7,164 nt of DNA from Chlorobiota bacterium (GTDB taxonomy: Bacteria > Bacteroidota > Bacteroidia > Bacteroidales > JAADGE01): contig JAADEE010000140.1 in NCBI GenBank assembly GCA_013153575.1, positions 1 to 7,164 of the forward strand, read 5' to 3'. A model generated the notes under the pieces. It was given only the letters and a program-made list of their open reading frames with translations, had not been told where the DNA came from and did no database searches. Below, in pieces: positions 1 through 6,225 of this stretch; positions within the stretch are counted from its first letter, which is position 1, and every line of letters starts with the position of its first letter. The position numbers and the translations under genes are program-made.

Positions 1-57
1 CAACTTAGTGTTGAAGAATTTATTTATTTAACAAATTTAGCAGAAAAGTTTATTTAG
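1..57 (+). CDS. rsmA: C-terminal end of probable 16S rRNA adenine dimethyltransferase RsmA/KsgA (5' partial)
   Basis: Frame 1 is open from the left edge to a TAG at 55-57 and encodes QLSVEEFIYLTNLAEKFI. A tail of the form LSVEEF-(hydrophobic)-x-LTN is what I recall from the extreme C-terminus of Bacteroidota RsmA (KsgA), which dimethylates two adjacent adenines near the 3' end of 16S rRNA. Only 18 codons are visible, so no catalytic motif can be checked and the identification rests on tail similarity alone. The gene converges on tamL: its TAG overlaps the tamL stop codon so that the two coding regions share 4 bases (54-57). There is no room for a separate terminator between them. Confidence 0.6.
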   Translation, partial: QLSVEEFIYLTNLAEKFI

Positions 58-2579
58 AAAGGATAACCTATTCCTATATTAAATTTCATGTTTTCATATG
101 TAAAGAAATCGTTATATGACAGCCACCTATTACCTAATGGCAATGCAGGGTTTCTTAGTTTCATACCTATATCTACCCTTATTATAAAAAAACCAAAATC
201 ATAACGAACTCCAAAACCTGTTCCTATTGCTATTTCTTTATAAAAATCATTAAATTCAAATAATGCTCCCTCTCTTGTATCCTCACTATTAATTGCCCAA
301 ACATTTCCTGCATCAACAAAAACTGCTGTTTCTATTTTTTTGAATACTTTTTTTCGGTATTCAACATTTGCCTCAAATTTAATATCGCCTTTTTGGTAAA
401 AAAACTGGTCTGGTATCTCTTCAACATATGAACCCGGTCCTAATGAACGTTCATCCCAAGCACGCAATCCTGTTGAACCTCCTGAAAAAAATTGTTCGTT
501 AAACGGAATTACATTTAAATTTCCGTATGGTAATGCAGCTCCTGCAAAAATCCTAAAAACAGCATTATTTTTATAAGTTCCTAATGATTTATAATATCTT
601 GCATCAATATATGCTTTAACAAACTGTGCAAAAGCATTTCCAAAAAATGTATAATTGCCATTTTCGTTTTTTTCATTTCCCAGCAAATTATTTACAGCAT
701 AAATTGAGTTTCCTGCAATTTTTGTGTAAGCAGTAATAAAAAAATGGTCTTTCTGTTTTCTTGAATATTGGTTATTAAAAACAAATTTATAAGAACCTCC
801 TAAAATAAATCTATCATCATAGTTTCTATTATCAATTATATCGGGCAAATAATTTTCTATCTTATAAAAATAATCAGCAGTTAACGGTAAAAAATAATGA
901 CGTATAGAACTTGTTGACTCCCAGTTATAACCAAACGTTCCTCCTGCAATTGCCCAAGTATAATCAGGTCGTTCAGTATAATTAAAATTTCCTGAAATAT
1001 TTGTTTTTGCATTACTGTTTTTAAAAAGAGTTTTAAAAATATCAGGAAAAAAAAGTCTTGGAAAGTTTATGTTAAATTCGGCACCATATTTTCGACTGTT
1101 AAACAATTGGTCGGATACTTCAAATTCATAATCAGGATTTTTTGTTAAATGCCTAAACTCAACATTAAATTTTAAATCAAGAACTTCCATTCTTCTAAAA
1201 AAGTTATTATGGGTATAATTTAAACTACTTGCAAAACCAAAGTTCCTTGAAGTATTTGTTACCTCACCTGCAATTTGATAACTTTGCAATTTATCCTGTG
1301 AAAGTCTTATCTCACAATCAATATATTCTAAAGAATCAGACATTATACTATCTTTCTTCTCTTTTTTTGATGGATGAAAAGTAATATTTGCCGTTTGTAT
1401 AATCGGTAATGATGCTAGGTGCTTATAAGTTGATTTTATCTTTTTAAGGTTATATAAATCTCCTGATGCTACATCTAAACCTCTTACAATTGCTTTTTTA
1501 TTTATACGTTGTACATCTTTATATATTAAATTATATTTTTTATTATCCTTTGTGTAAAATTCAAGAGTATCTTGATTTTTAAAATAATCATCTTTATTAA
1601 CTAAAGCCTCATCAAGTTTAAAATTCGGATAAATATAAACATTCTTTACAATATGCTTTTTTATTTTGTTATCTTTATTTTGGTCTGATGTTGTGAGAAT
1701 ATTAATGGTTATATTAGCTAATTCTTTTTTACCTATTGTATCAACCGAAAAATAAATATAATCTTTTGAAAATGTGTAATATCCTGAATTTCTCAATTTT
1801 GCAGAAATACGTTTGCGTTCATCTTCAAGAAGTATAACATCTAGTCTTTTTCCTTTCTTTAAAAGTGTTTTATCCTTATCTTTTAATACAATTTTTTCAA
1901 GATTTTTATCTTCAATATTATATTTTACACTATCAATTCTATGTGCATTACCTGTTTCAATTATATATTTTACTGAAATTTTATTTTTGCTATTTGCAGA
2001 TACTTTGCATAATGAATTAATAAAAAACTTTCCGGGAAAATATTTAATATCATTTAGCTTTTTATTATTACAAACAGATTTAGAAATAGGAAAAAGTACT
2101 TCTTGAAAATAATTTCTATATTGCTTTTTTTCAATTTTAACAGATGATGAGTAATATCCTTTATTTCTTAAAAAAACTCTTATTTTTCTTGGATTTTTAT
2201 ATTCATCATTTACTGAAAAATACACAGGTGGCTCTCCTACTCTCCTTGTCCAGTGTTCTTTTTTACGTTTCTTTTTTCTTTTATTTTTCATTTTTTCATT
2301 CACCTGTTCATCGGTATATAATTGGTATATCCACATTTTAACAGGTAAAAATAAAATTTTACTATTTGGTTTAGGAGTAATTATTTGGGCAATTTCATAT
2401 TTTTCAAAACCTAATTTCTTCTTATTTTTTGAAGCATGATTTATTTTAATTTTATTTTTAACAAGAAGTTTTTCATCTTTATTAATATTCTTAGTTACAT
2501 TGCAAGAAAAAAGCAACATAAAAGGAATTATGAAAATTATATATTTGTATTTTATTTGTTTTAACTTGCGAAACCGCAT
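54..2579 (-). CDS. tamL: TamL-type BamA/TamA-family outer membrane assembly lipoprotein
   Basis: This 841-residue protein is an Omp85-superfamily outer-membrane protein made as a lipoprotein, as in TamL, the Bacteroidota counterpart of TamA. A basic N-terminus and hydrophobic stretch (about 13-24) lead to a lipobox LFSC with Cys26 as the lipidation site. POTRA-like segments follow at about 28-150, 205-296 and 307-402; the first carries the family-typical GEPPV (115-119). The C-terminal part (about 430-841) is a 16-strand-type beta barrel. It has the loop-6 motif GGSTGLRAWDERSLGPGSY (700-718), in which LRAW takes the place of BamA's VRGF, then VDAGNVW (755-761) and a final Phe841 typical of a beta-signal. 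By family knowledge it inserts or exports outer-membrane proteins together with the inner-membrane-anchored TamB. No tamB lies directly downstream; a convergent gene ends there instead. A Lys/Arg-rich run at 96-107 is unusual. The start is fixed by the signal peptide. BamA proper is less likely because of the lipobox. Confidence 0.9.
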   Translation of the reverse strand: MRFRKLKQIKYKYIIFIIPFMLLFSCNVTKNINKDEKLLVKNKIKINHASKNKKKLGFEKYEIAQIITPKPNSKILFLPVKMWIYQLYTDEQVNEKMKNKRKKKRKKEHWTRRVGEPPVYFSVNDEYKNPRKIRVFLRNKGYYSSSVKIEKKQYRNYFQEVLFPISKSVCNNKKLNDIKYFPGKFFINSLCKVSANSKNKISVKYIIETGNAHRIDSVKYNIEDKNLEKIVLKDKDKTLLKKGKRLDVILLEDERKRISAKLRNSGYYTFSKDYIYFSVDTIGKKELANITINILTTSDQNKDNKIKKHIVKNVYIYPNFKLDEALVNKDDYFKNQDTLEFYTKDNKKYNLIYKDVQRINKKAIVRGLDVASGDLYNLKKIKSTYKHLASLPIIQTANITFHPSKKEKKDSIMSDSLEYIDCEIRLSQDKLQSYQIAGEVTNTSRNFGFASSLNYTHNNFFRRMEVLDLKFNVEFRHLTKNPDYEFEVSDQLFNSRKYGAEFNINFPRLFFPDIFKTLFKNSNAKTNISGNFNYTERPDYTWAIAGGTFGYNWESTSSIRHYFLPLTADYFYKIENYLPDIIDNRNYDDRFILGGSYKFVFNNQYSRKQKDHFFITAYTKIAGNSIYAVNNLLGNEKNENGNYTFFGNAFAQFVKAYIDARYYKSLGTYKNNAVFRIFAGAALPYGNLNVIPFNEQFFSGGSTGLRAWDERSLGPGSYVEEIPDQFFYQKGDIKFEANVEYRKKVFKKIETAVFVDAGNVWAINSEDTREGALFEFNDFYKEIAIGTGFGVRYDFGFFIIRVDIGMKLRNPALPLGNRWLSYNDFFTYENMKFNIGIGYPF

Positions 2580-2652
2580 TTTTTAATGTTTATTTGTTTT
2601 AAGCTGTTATTAGTTTAGCAATTACACATTAAATCATAAATTATAAAATAAA
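2580..2652. promoter_or_regulatory. Divergent intergenic region between tamL and the SpoU methylase gene
   Basis: These 73 bases must carry the leaders of two genes transcribed away from each other. The region is almost entirely A and T. No exact TAnnTTTG is found on either strand; the nearest on the plus strand is TAGTTTAG at 2611-2618 with one mismatch, and a TTTG 14 bases upstream (2593-2596) is too close for a good -33 element. No Shine-Dalgarno sequence is visible for either start codon, as is usual in this phylum. Promoters are expected here from the layout rather than recognised. Confidence 0.35.
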
Positions 2653-3405
2653 ATGATTTCAAAAAGCAAAATTAAACTATTTAATTCGTTAAAATTAAGA
2701 AAATATCGCAAAAAGCATGCTTTTTTCATTGCCGAAGGACAAAAAATTATTTCCGACCTAATTGAAACAGGCATAAAAACTAATTGCATTATTACTTGTA
2801 ATGAAAATTTTGAAAAGAAAACATCTATAAATTCTGAACTTATTTATGCAACACAATCTGAAATAAAAAAAATAACAAACTTAAAAACTCCTGTTGATAC
2901 TGTTGCAATTTTTGAAATACCAAATTACACAATTAACTTTAAAGATATTGAAAATGAATTAGTTATTTTTTGCGACAATATTCAAAATCCCGGAAATTTC
3001 GGGACAATAATTCGTACTGCCGATTGGTTTGGCATAAAAAACATTGTTTGTACCGAAGATACTGTTGATGCTTTTAATCCAAAAGTTATTCAAGCAAGTA
3101 TGGGGGCAATTGGACGTGTAAAAGTTCATTATGTAAATGCTGAAAATTTCTTCGATAAATTAAAAACTAAACATAAAATTTATGGTACCTTCCTTGAAGG
3201 TGAGAATATTTACAAAACTGAACTTAGCAAAAATGGAATTATTGTAATTGGAAATGAAGGCAAAGGTATTTCCGATGATTTACAAAAATACATTTCAAAA
3301 AAAATACATATTCCTAATTATTCATCAAACTCTTCAAAATCAGAATCTTTAAATGCTTCAATTGCAACAGCTATTGTTTGTGCTGAGTTTAGACGTAGAG
3401 AATAA
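2653..3405 (+). CDS. SpoU/TrmH-family RNA 2'-O-methyltransferase
   Basis: This 250-residue protein is a SPOUT-class, SAM-dependent RNA methyltransferase that would methylate a ribose 2'-OH in rRNA or tRNA. The N-terminal SpoU substrate-binding domain (about 1-85) contains the usual KYRKKHAFFIAEGQK stretch (17-31). The knotted catalytic domain shows motif 1 DNIQNPGNFGTIIRTA (108-123, with Asn115 and Arg121), motif 2 VIGNEGKGIS (198-207, with Glu202) and motif 3 ESLNASIATAI (231-241, with Ser232 and Asn234). All key positions are present, so it is probably active. The target nucleotide cannot be told from sequence; RlmB-, TsnR- and MRM3-like enzymes share this layout. The linker between Pro221 and the ESLN motif is Ser-rich and seems a little longer than usual. 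The ATG sits in an A/T-only leader with no Shine-Dalgarno sequence. The gene is divergent from tamL and its stop lies 6 bases from that of the convergent acyl-CoA reductase gene. Confidence 0.9.
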   Translation: MISKSKIKLFNSLKLRKYRKKHAFFIAEGQKIISDLIETGIKTNCIITCNENFEKKTSINSELIYATQSEIKKITNLKTPVDTVAIFEIPNYTINFKDIENELVIFCDNIQNPGNFGTIIRTADWFGIKNIVCTEDTVDAFNPKVIQASMGAIGRVKVHYVNAENFFDKLKTKHKIYGTFLEGENIYKTELSKNGIIVIGNEGKGISDDLQKYISKKIHIPNYSSNSSKSESLNASIATAIVCAEFRRRE

Positions 3406-3411
3406 TTCTTT

Positions 3412-4413
3412 TCATAAACTAAGCAAAAACTCAATAGTATCAACATTATCTGCATAATCCCAAAGTTGTGGTTTTTGGCTTTCTCCAAAAGGAATTGCAT
3501 TAGAAATTACGCCTTCATTAGCAACTATACATTGTATGTTATCTTTTTCAATTTCAAGCCTTTGCTTAACAGTTTCAATTTTAGAATAGTTCTCAAAATA
3601 AACAACAGAAACAGGAGAAGCCATATTAATATCTTCCTTCATAAGCATAATTCCATTGTCCTTAAACTCTGTTAAGTTCATTAAATAAATTGCTCTGTTA
3701 TAGTCGTAATTATTTGCATATTTATTATGATTTATTATTTCTTTATGCTTCAATGAGTTTCTAAAAATATTATCTAAATCATAATTGTCAGGCAAAAATA
3801 ATTTTGAAACACTACGGCAACCTAGTCCAAAATATAAGAAAATATCATCGGCAAGAAGTTGTAATTCTTCATCTGTTTCATTTCCTGTTAAAACAGCAAC
3901 TGAATTTCTGTTTTTACGAATAATATGAGGATATTTACCAAAATAATACTCAAAATATCGTGCAGAATTATTGCTTCCTGTTGCAATTACTGCATCAAAA
4001 TTTTCTAATTTATTTTCTGAAATAAAAATATAATCTTTAAACCTTGGTTCAATATCAAGAAGAAGTTTTATAACAGCCGGCATTAATTTATCATCTTTTG
4101 AAGATAACTTGCCAACAAATTTATTTCCGCTAATTAAAACCGACAAAAAATCATGAAAGCCAACTAATGGAATATTTCCGGCAGTAATAACTCCAAGTCT
4201 TTTTGCTTCCTGTTCGTTCTGCAAAGCAGGATACATTGAAGTCCATTTTTCAAGATTTTCTTTACTTAATGAATTTGCAATTTCGGTTAAAGCATATTCA
4301 AGGTTACTTTCAGTAAACCAAGGGTTTTGTTTGCCTTTTTTTAATGCTTCTTTATTTTTTAGTATTGCATCTCCAAGTTTTACGAATGCATTTATTCTTT
4401 GTTGTAAATTCAT
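3412..4413 (-). CDS. LuxC-like acyl-CoA reductase (acyl-CoA to fatty aldehyde)
   Basis: This protein belongs to the LuxC acyl-CoA reductase family, in the aldehyde dehydrogenase superfamily, which reduces acyl-CoA or acyl-enzyme thioesters to aldehydes with NAD(P)H. I start it at the internal Met at 4413, giving 333 residues beginning MNLQQRINAFVKLGD, as in Bacteroidota homologues. The frame can be extended to an ATG at 4467, but the extra 18 residues lie over a terminator hairpin and a -7 promoter box. Visible motifs are NPWFT (30-34), a nucleotide-binding GNIPLVGFHDF segment (79-89), ATGSNNSARYFEYYFGKYP (144-162), HIIRKNRNSVAVLTG (163-177) and FGLGCRSVSKLFLP (195-208), with Cys199 as the likely catalytic thiol. 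No luxD, luxE or luxAB is nearby, so bioluminescence is not implied. The natural substrate is unknown; wax ester, aldehyde or lipid metabolism are guesses. It is probably transcribed alone. Confidence 0.88.
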   Translation of the reverse strand: MNLQQRINAFVKLGDAILKNKEALKKGKQNPWFTESNLEYALTEIANSLSKENLEKWTSMYPALQNEQEAKRLGVITAGNIPLVGFHDFLSVLISGNKFVGKLSSKDDKLMPAVIKLLLDIEPRFKDYIFISENKLENFDAVIATGSNNSARYFEYYFGKYPHIIRKNRNSVAVLTGNETDEELQLLADDIFLYFGLGCRSVSKLFLPDNYDLDNIFRNSLKHKEIINHNKYANNYDYNRAIYLMNLTEFKDNGIMLMKEDINMASPVSVVYFENYSKIETVKQRLEIEKDNIQCIVANEGVISNAIPFGESQKPQLWDYADNVDTIEFLLSL

Positions 4414-4429
4414 TAATCTTATTTTTTTA

Positions 4430-4437
4430 CAAAGATA
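4430..4437 (-). promoter_or_regulatory. Bacteroidota -7 box for the acyl-CoA reductase gene
   Basis: On the minus strand this reads TATCTTTG, a full match to the Bacteroidota -7 consensus TAnnTTTG. It lies 16 bases ahead of the ATG at 4413, giving a very short, A-rich untranslated leader. The terminator of the upstream gene lies just beyond it, as expected for a new transcription unit. I do not find a TTG at the usual 17-23-base spacing; the nearest TTTG is about 27 bases upstream, inside the hairpin. The call rests on the -7 match and the position. Confidence 0.5.
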
Positions 4438-4450
4438 GAAAAACTTGCCT

Positions 4451-4487
4451 AAAAATAACTTTGCCAAAGTTCAGAACTTTGGCAAAG
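4451..4487 (-). terminator. Strong intrinsic terminator of the carbamate kinase unit (29-base perfect palindrome)
   Basis: Positions 4459-4472 (CTTTGCCAAAGTTC) and 4474-4487 (GAACTTTGGCAAAG) are exact reverse complements around a single central A. In RNA this gives a stem of about 13 base pairs with a 3-base loop. Read on the minus strand, the stem is followed at once by TTATTTTT (4458-4451). It lies 32 bases past the stop codon of arcC and before the -7 box of the next gene, the right place for a Rho-independent terminator. Each arm is itself nearly self-complementary (CTTTG-C-CAAAG), which is more symmetry than termination needs, so it may also be one copy of a dispersed palindromic repeat. 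Confidence 0.8.
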
Positions 4488-4519
4488 AATTAAATGAAGA
4501 TTATAAAATTTAGAAAAAA

Positions 4520-5479
4520 TTAATCTTCATATTCTAATGTTATTTTTGTTCCGTAGCTTTTGTCGGTAAGTTTTGTTGCTTCGGTAATTACACTTTTTTT
4601 ACCACCATTACTAACAAAATTTAAACAAGCTTGAATTTTTGGTGCCATGTTTCCTTCACCAAATTTACCTTCTGCCATATATTTTTCAGCATCAGCTTTA
4701 CTTAAATATTCTAATTTTTCTTGATTTGGTTCATTAAAATTAATGTAAACATATGGTACATCTGTTAAAATGTAATATTCATCAGCATTAATTTTTGAAG
4801 CTAAAACAGCACTTGCTTTATCTTTATCAATAACAGCTTCTAAACCGACAATTTTATTATTCTCATCGAAATAAACAGGAATACCGCCACCACCTGATGC
4901 AATTACAATTCCGCCACTATTTGTAATGGCTTCAATAGTTTTAAGGTTAAAAATATCTGTTGGATTTGGCGAAGGTACAACACGTCTGTAACCTCCCGCT
5001 TTTTTAGGCGTAGGTTTAAAAATCCATCCTTTTTCTGCTGCTAATTTATCGGCAGTTTCTTTGTCGTAAATTTTACCAACAGGTTTTGTGTAATTTTGAA
5101 AAGCTGGGTCATCTTTACTAACAACTGTTTGAGTTACAAGTGTAACTACGTCTTTTTCAATACCTTCTTCTGTTAAAATATTTCTTAAAGTTTTTTCAAG
5201 CATATAACCTATTCCACCTTGCGAGTCTGCTACACAAATATCAAGCGGCATTTGTGGTATGTCATATTTTTCTGCGGCAGCATCATTTCTCATTAAAATA
5301 TTTCCTACTTGTGGACCATTTCCATGACTTAAAATTACATCATGTCCTTCTTTAATAAAAGGAATAATATTTTTAAGCGTGTCATAAGTGTTTTGTTCTT
5401 GTTCTTCAATTGTTCCGGCTTGATTGCCTCTTAACAAAGCGTTTCCGCCAAGTGCTATAACTATTTTCTTTTTTTGCAT
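4520..5479 (-). CDS. arcC: Carbamate kinase
   Basis: This 319-residue protein is a full-length carbamate kinase (amino acid kinase fold; family about 310-320 residues). The enzyme interconverts carbamoyl phosphate + ADP with carbamate + ATP in the cytoplasm. In catabolic pathways it makes ATP and releases ammonia and CO2. Diagnostic motifs are IALGGNALLRGNQ (8-20) for phosphate binding, LSHGNGPQVGNIL (50-62), IASGGGGIPV (about 193-202), a DKDKASAVLA segment (about 218-227) for the nucleotide site, LTDVPYVYINF and the C-terminal GEGNMAPKIQAC. All key motifs look intact. No arginine deiminase, ornithine carbamoyltransferase, agmatine deiminase or allantoin/oxamate gene is in the window, so the source of carbamoyl phosphate cannot be read from context. 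The start lies 14 bases after the rhomboid gene's stop, suggesting co-transcription, and a strong hairpin terminator follows. There is no Shine-Dalgarno sequence. Confidence 0.96.
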   Translation of the reverse strand: MQKKKIVIALGGNALLRGNQAGTIEEQEQNTYDTLKNIIPFIKEGHDVILSHGNGPQVGNILMRNDAAAEKYDIPQMPLDICVADSQGGIGYMLEKTLRNILTEEGIEKDVVTLVTQTVVSKDDPAFQNYTKPVGKIYDKETADKLAAEKGWIFKPTPKKAGGYRRVVPSPNPTDIFNLKTIEAITNSGGIVIASGGGGIPVYFDENNKIVGLEAVIDKDKASAVLASKINADEYYILTDVPYVYINFNEPNQEKLEYLSKADAEKYMAEGKFGEGNMAPKIQACLNFVSNGGKKSVITEATKLTDKSYGTKITLEYED

Positions 5480-5493
5480 ATCTGTTAATTTTA

Positions 5494-6120
5494 TTAATTT
5501 GCTATTTGATATATAAAGTTTTCAATTAAGTTTGGGTTTAAAATTAGTGGGAAAACAAGTCCAAAAATTGAACCTGCAAAATGTGCTTCGTGTGCAATAT
5601 TGTCTTTGTTTTGTTTACTCATGTAAAATGTGTATGCAAGATACAATAAGCCAAAAATATATGCCGGCAATCTAATTGGAATAAAAATTATTCCCAGTGG
5701 CATTGTTGGTGCTAAAAGAATTGTTGTAAATACAATTGCTGAAACTGCTCCTGATGCCCCGACAGAATTATAGTAATGATTATTTTTTTCTTTAAATAAT
5801 GATGGTAATGCTGATACCAAAACGGCTAAAACATACATTAAAACATATAAAAATTTGCCGTATTGATAAGTGTATGGAAAATAAATCGGACTTGAAAATA
5901 CAGGTTCAATCATTTCTCCAAACATCCAAAGAACATACATATTAAAAATAAGATGCATCCAACTATTATGAACAAGTGCATGAGATAGTAACCTTGAATA
6001 TTCTTTTTTATACCAAACTAAATATGCATTAAATTTCAATTTATCGAACATTTCAAGATTATTGAAAGCCATAAATGAAACTACTGATGTTACTATTATT
6101 AAAAAAAGTGTTAGATACAT
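5494..6120 (-). CDS. Rhomboid-family intramembrane serine protease
   Basis: This 208-residue protein consists almost entirely of membrane segments: about 2-18, 54-70, 91-107, 119-137, 142-165 and 178-196, the six-helix bacterial rhomboid core. The signature residues are present: HLIFN (56-60, His56 and Asn60, matching the oxyanion-side His/Asn pair), GASG (121-124) with the nucleophile Ser123, and HEAHFAGSIFG (177-187) with His180 as the catalytic-dyad His. It should therefore be an active protease that cleaves single-pass membrane proteins within or near the bilayer; its substrates are unknown. There are no extra soluble domains. Residues 71-90 form an aromatic-rich loop after helix 2. A -7 promoter box precedes it, and carbamate kinase follows after 14 bases, probably in the same transcript, although the two functions have no obvious link. 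Confidence 0.92.
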   Translation of the reverse strand: MYLTLFLIIVTSVVSFMAFNNLEMFDKLKFNAYLVWYKKEYSRLLSHALVHNSWMHLIFNMYVLWMFGEMIEPVFSSPIYFPYTYQYGKFLYVLMYVLAVLVSALPSLFKEKNNHYYNSVGASGAVSAIVFTTILLAPTMPLGIIFIPIRLPAYIFGLLYLAYTFYMSKQNKDNIAHEAHFAGSIFGLVFPLILNPNLIENFIYQIAN

Positions 6121-6147
6121 ATTTTATATTTAATGAAAAAAGGATTG

Positions 6148-6155
6148 CAAAAGTA
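6148..6155 (-). promoter_or_regulatory. Bacteroidota -7 box for the rhomboid-arcC unit
   Basis: The minus strand reads TACTTTTG, matching TAnnTTTG exactly, 27 bases ahead of the rhomboid start codon. A TTTTG lies upstream but its TTG is only 13 bases from the box, shorter than the 17-23 usual for the -33 element, so the upstream element is doubtful. A small AT-rich inverted repeat, TTAAGA-CT-TCTTAA (6174-6187), lies at about -33 to -46 relative to the expected start and could be an operator or a weak end to holA transcription. Confidence 0.5.
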
Positions 6156-6225
6156 ATAAATTTATTTGCAAAATTAAGACTTCTTAAAAATAGACAAGAA
6201 AATGATATTTAAATTAGAATAAAAT

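Noticed and set aside
1813..2341. Two open frames on the plus strand inside tamL, encoding hydrophobic Ser/Phe/Leu-rich peptides (97 and 65 residues)
   Set aside because: They lie fully opposite a well-supported gene, and their composition is what the complement of Lys-rich AT-rich coding sequence gives. No recognisable motif.
3318..3675. Short open frames opposite the methylase 3' end and opposite the acyl-CoA reductase 3' end
   Set aside because: Both overlap confident genes in the antisense direction, and neither shows a domain or a plausible start context.
3412..4413. Bioluminescence (lux) locus suggested by the LuxC-like gene
   Set aside because: No luxA, luxB, luxD or luxE nearby, and this family is widespread in non-luminous Bacteroidota.
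6171..6190. Terminator for holA at the TTAAGA-CT-TCTTAA repeat
   Set aside because: The stem is at most 5-6 A/T-rich pairs with a tiny loop, too weak to call as a terminator.
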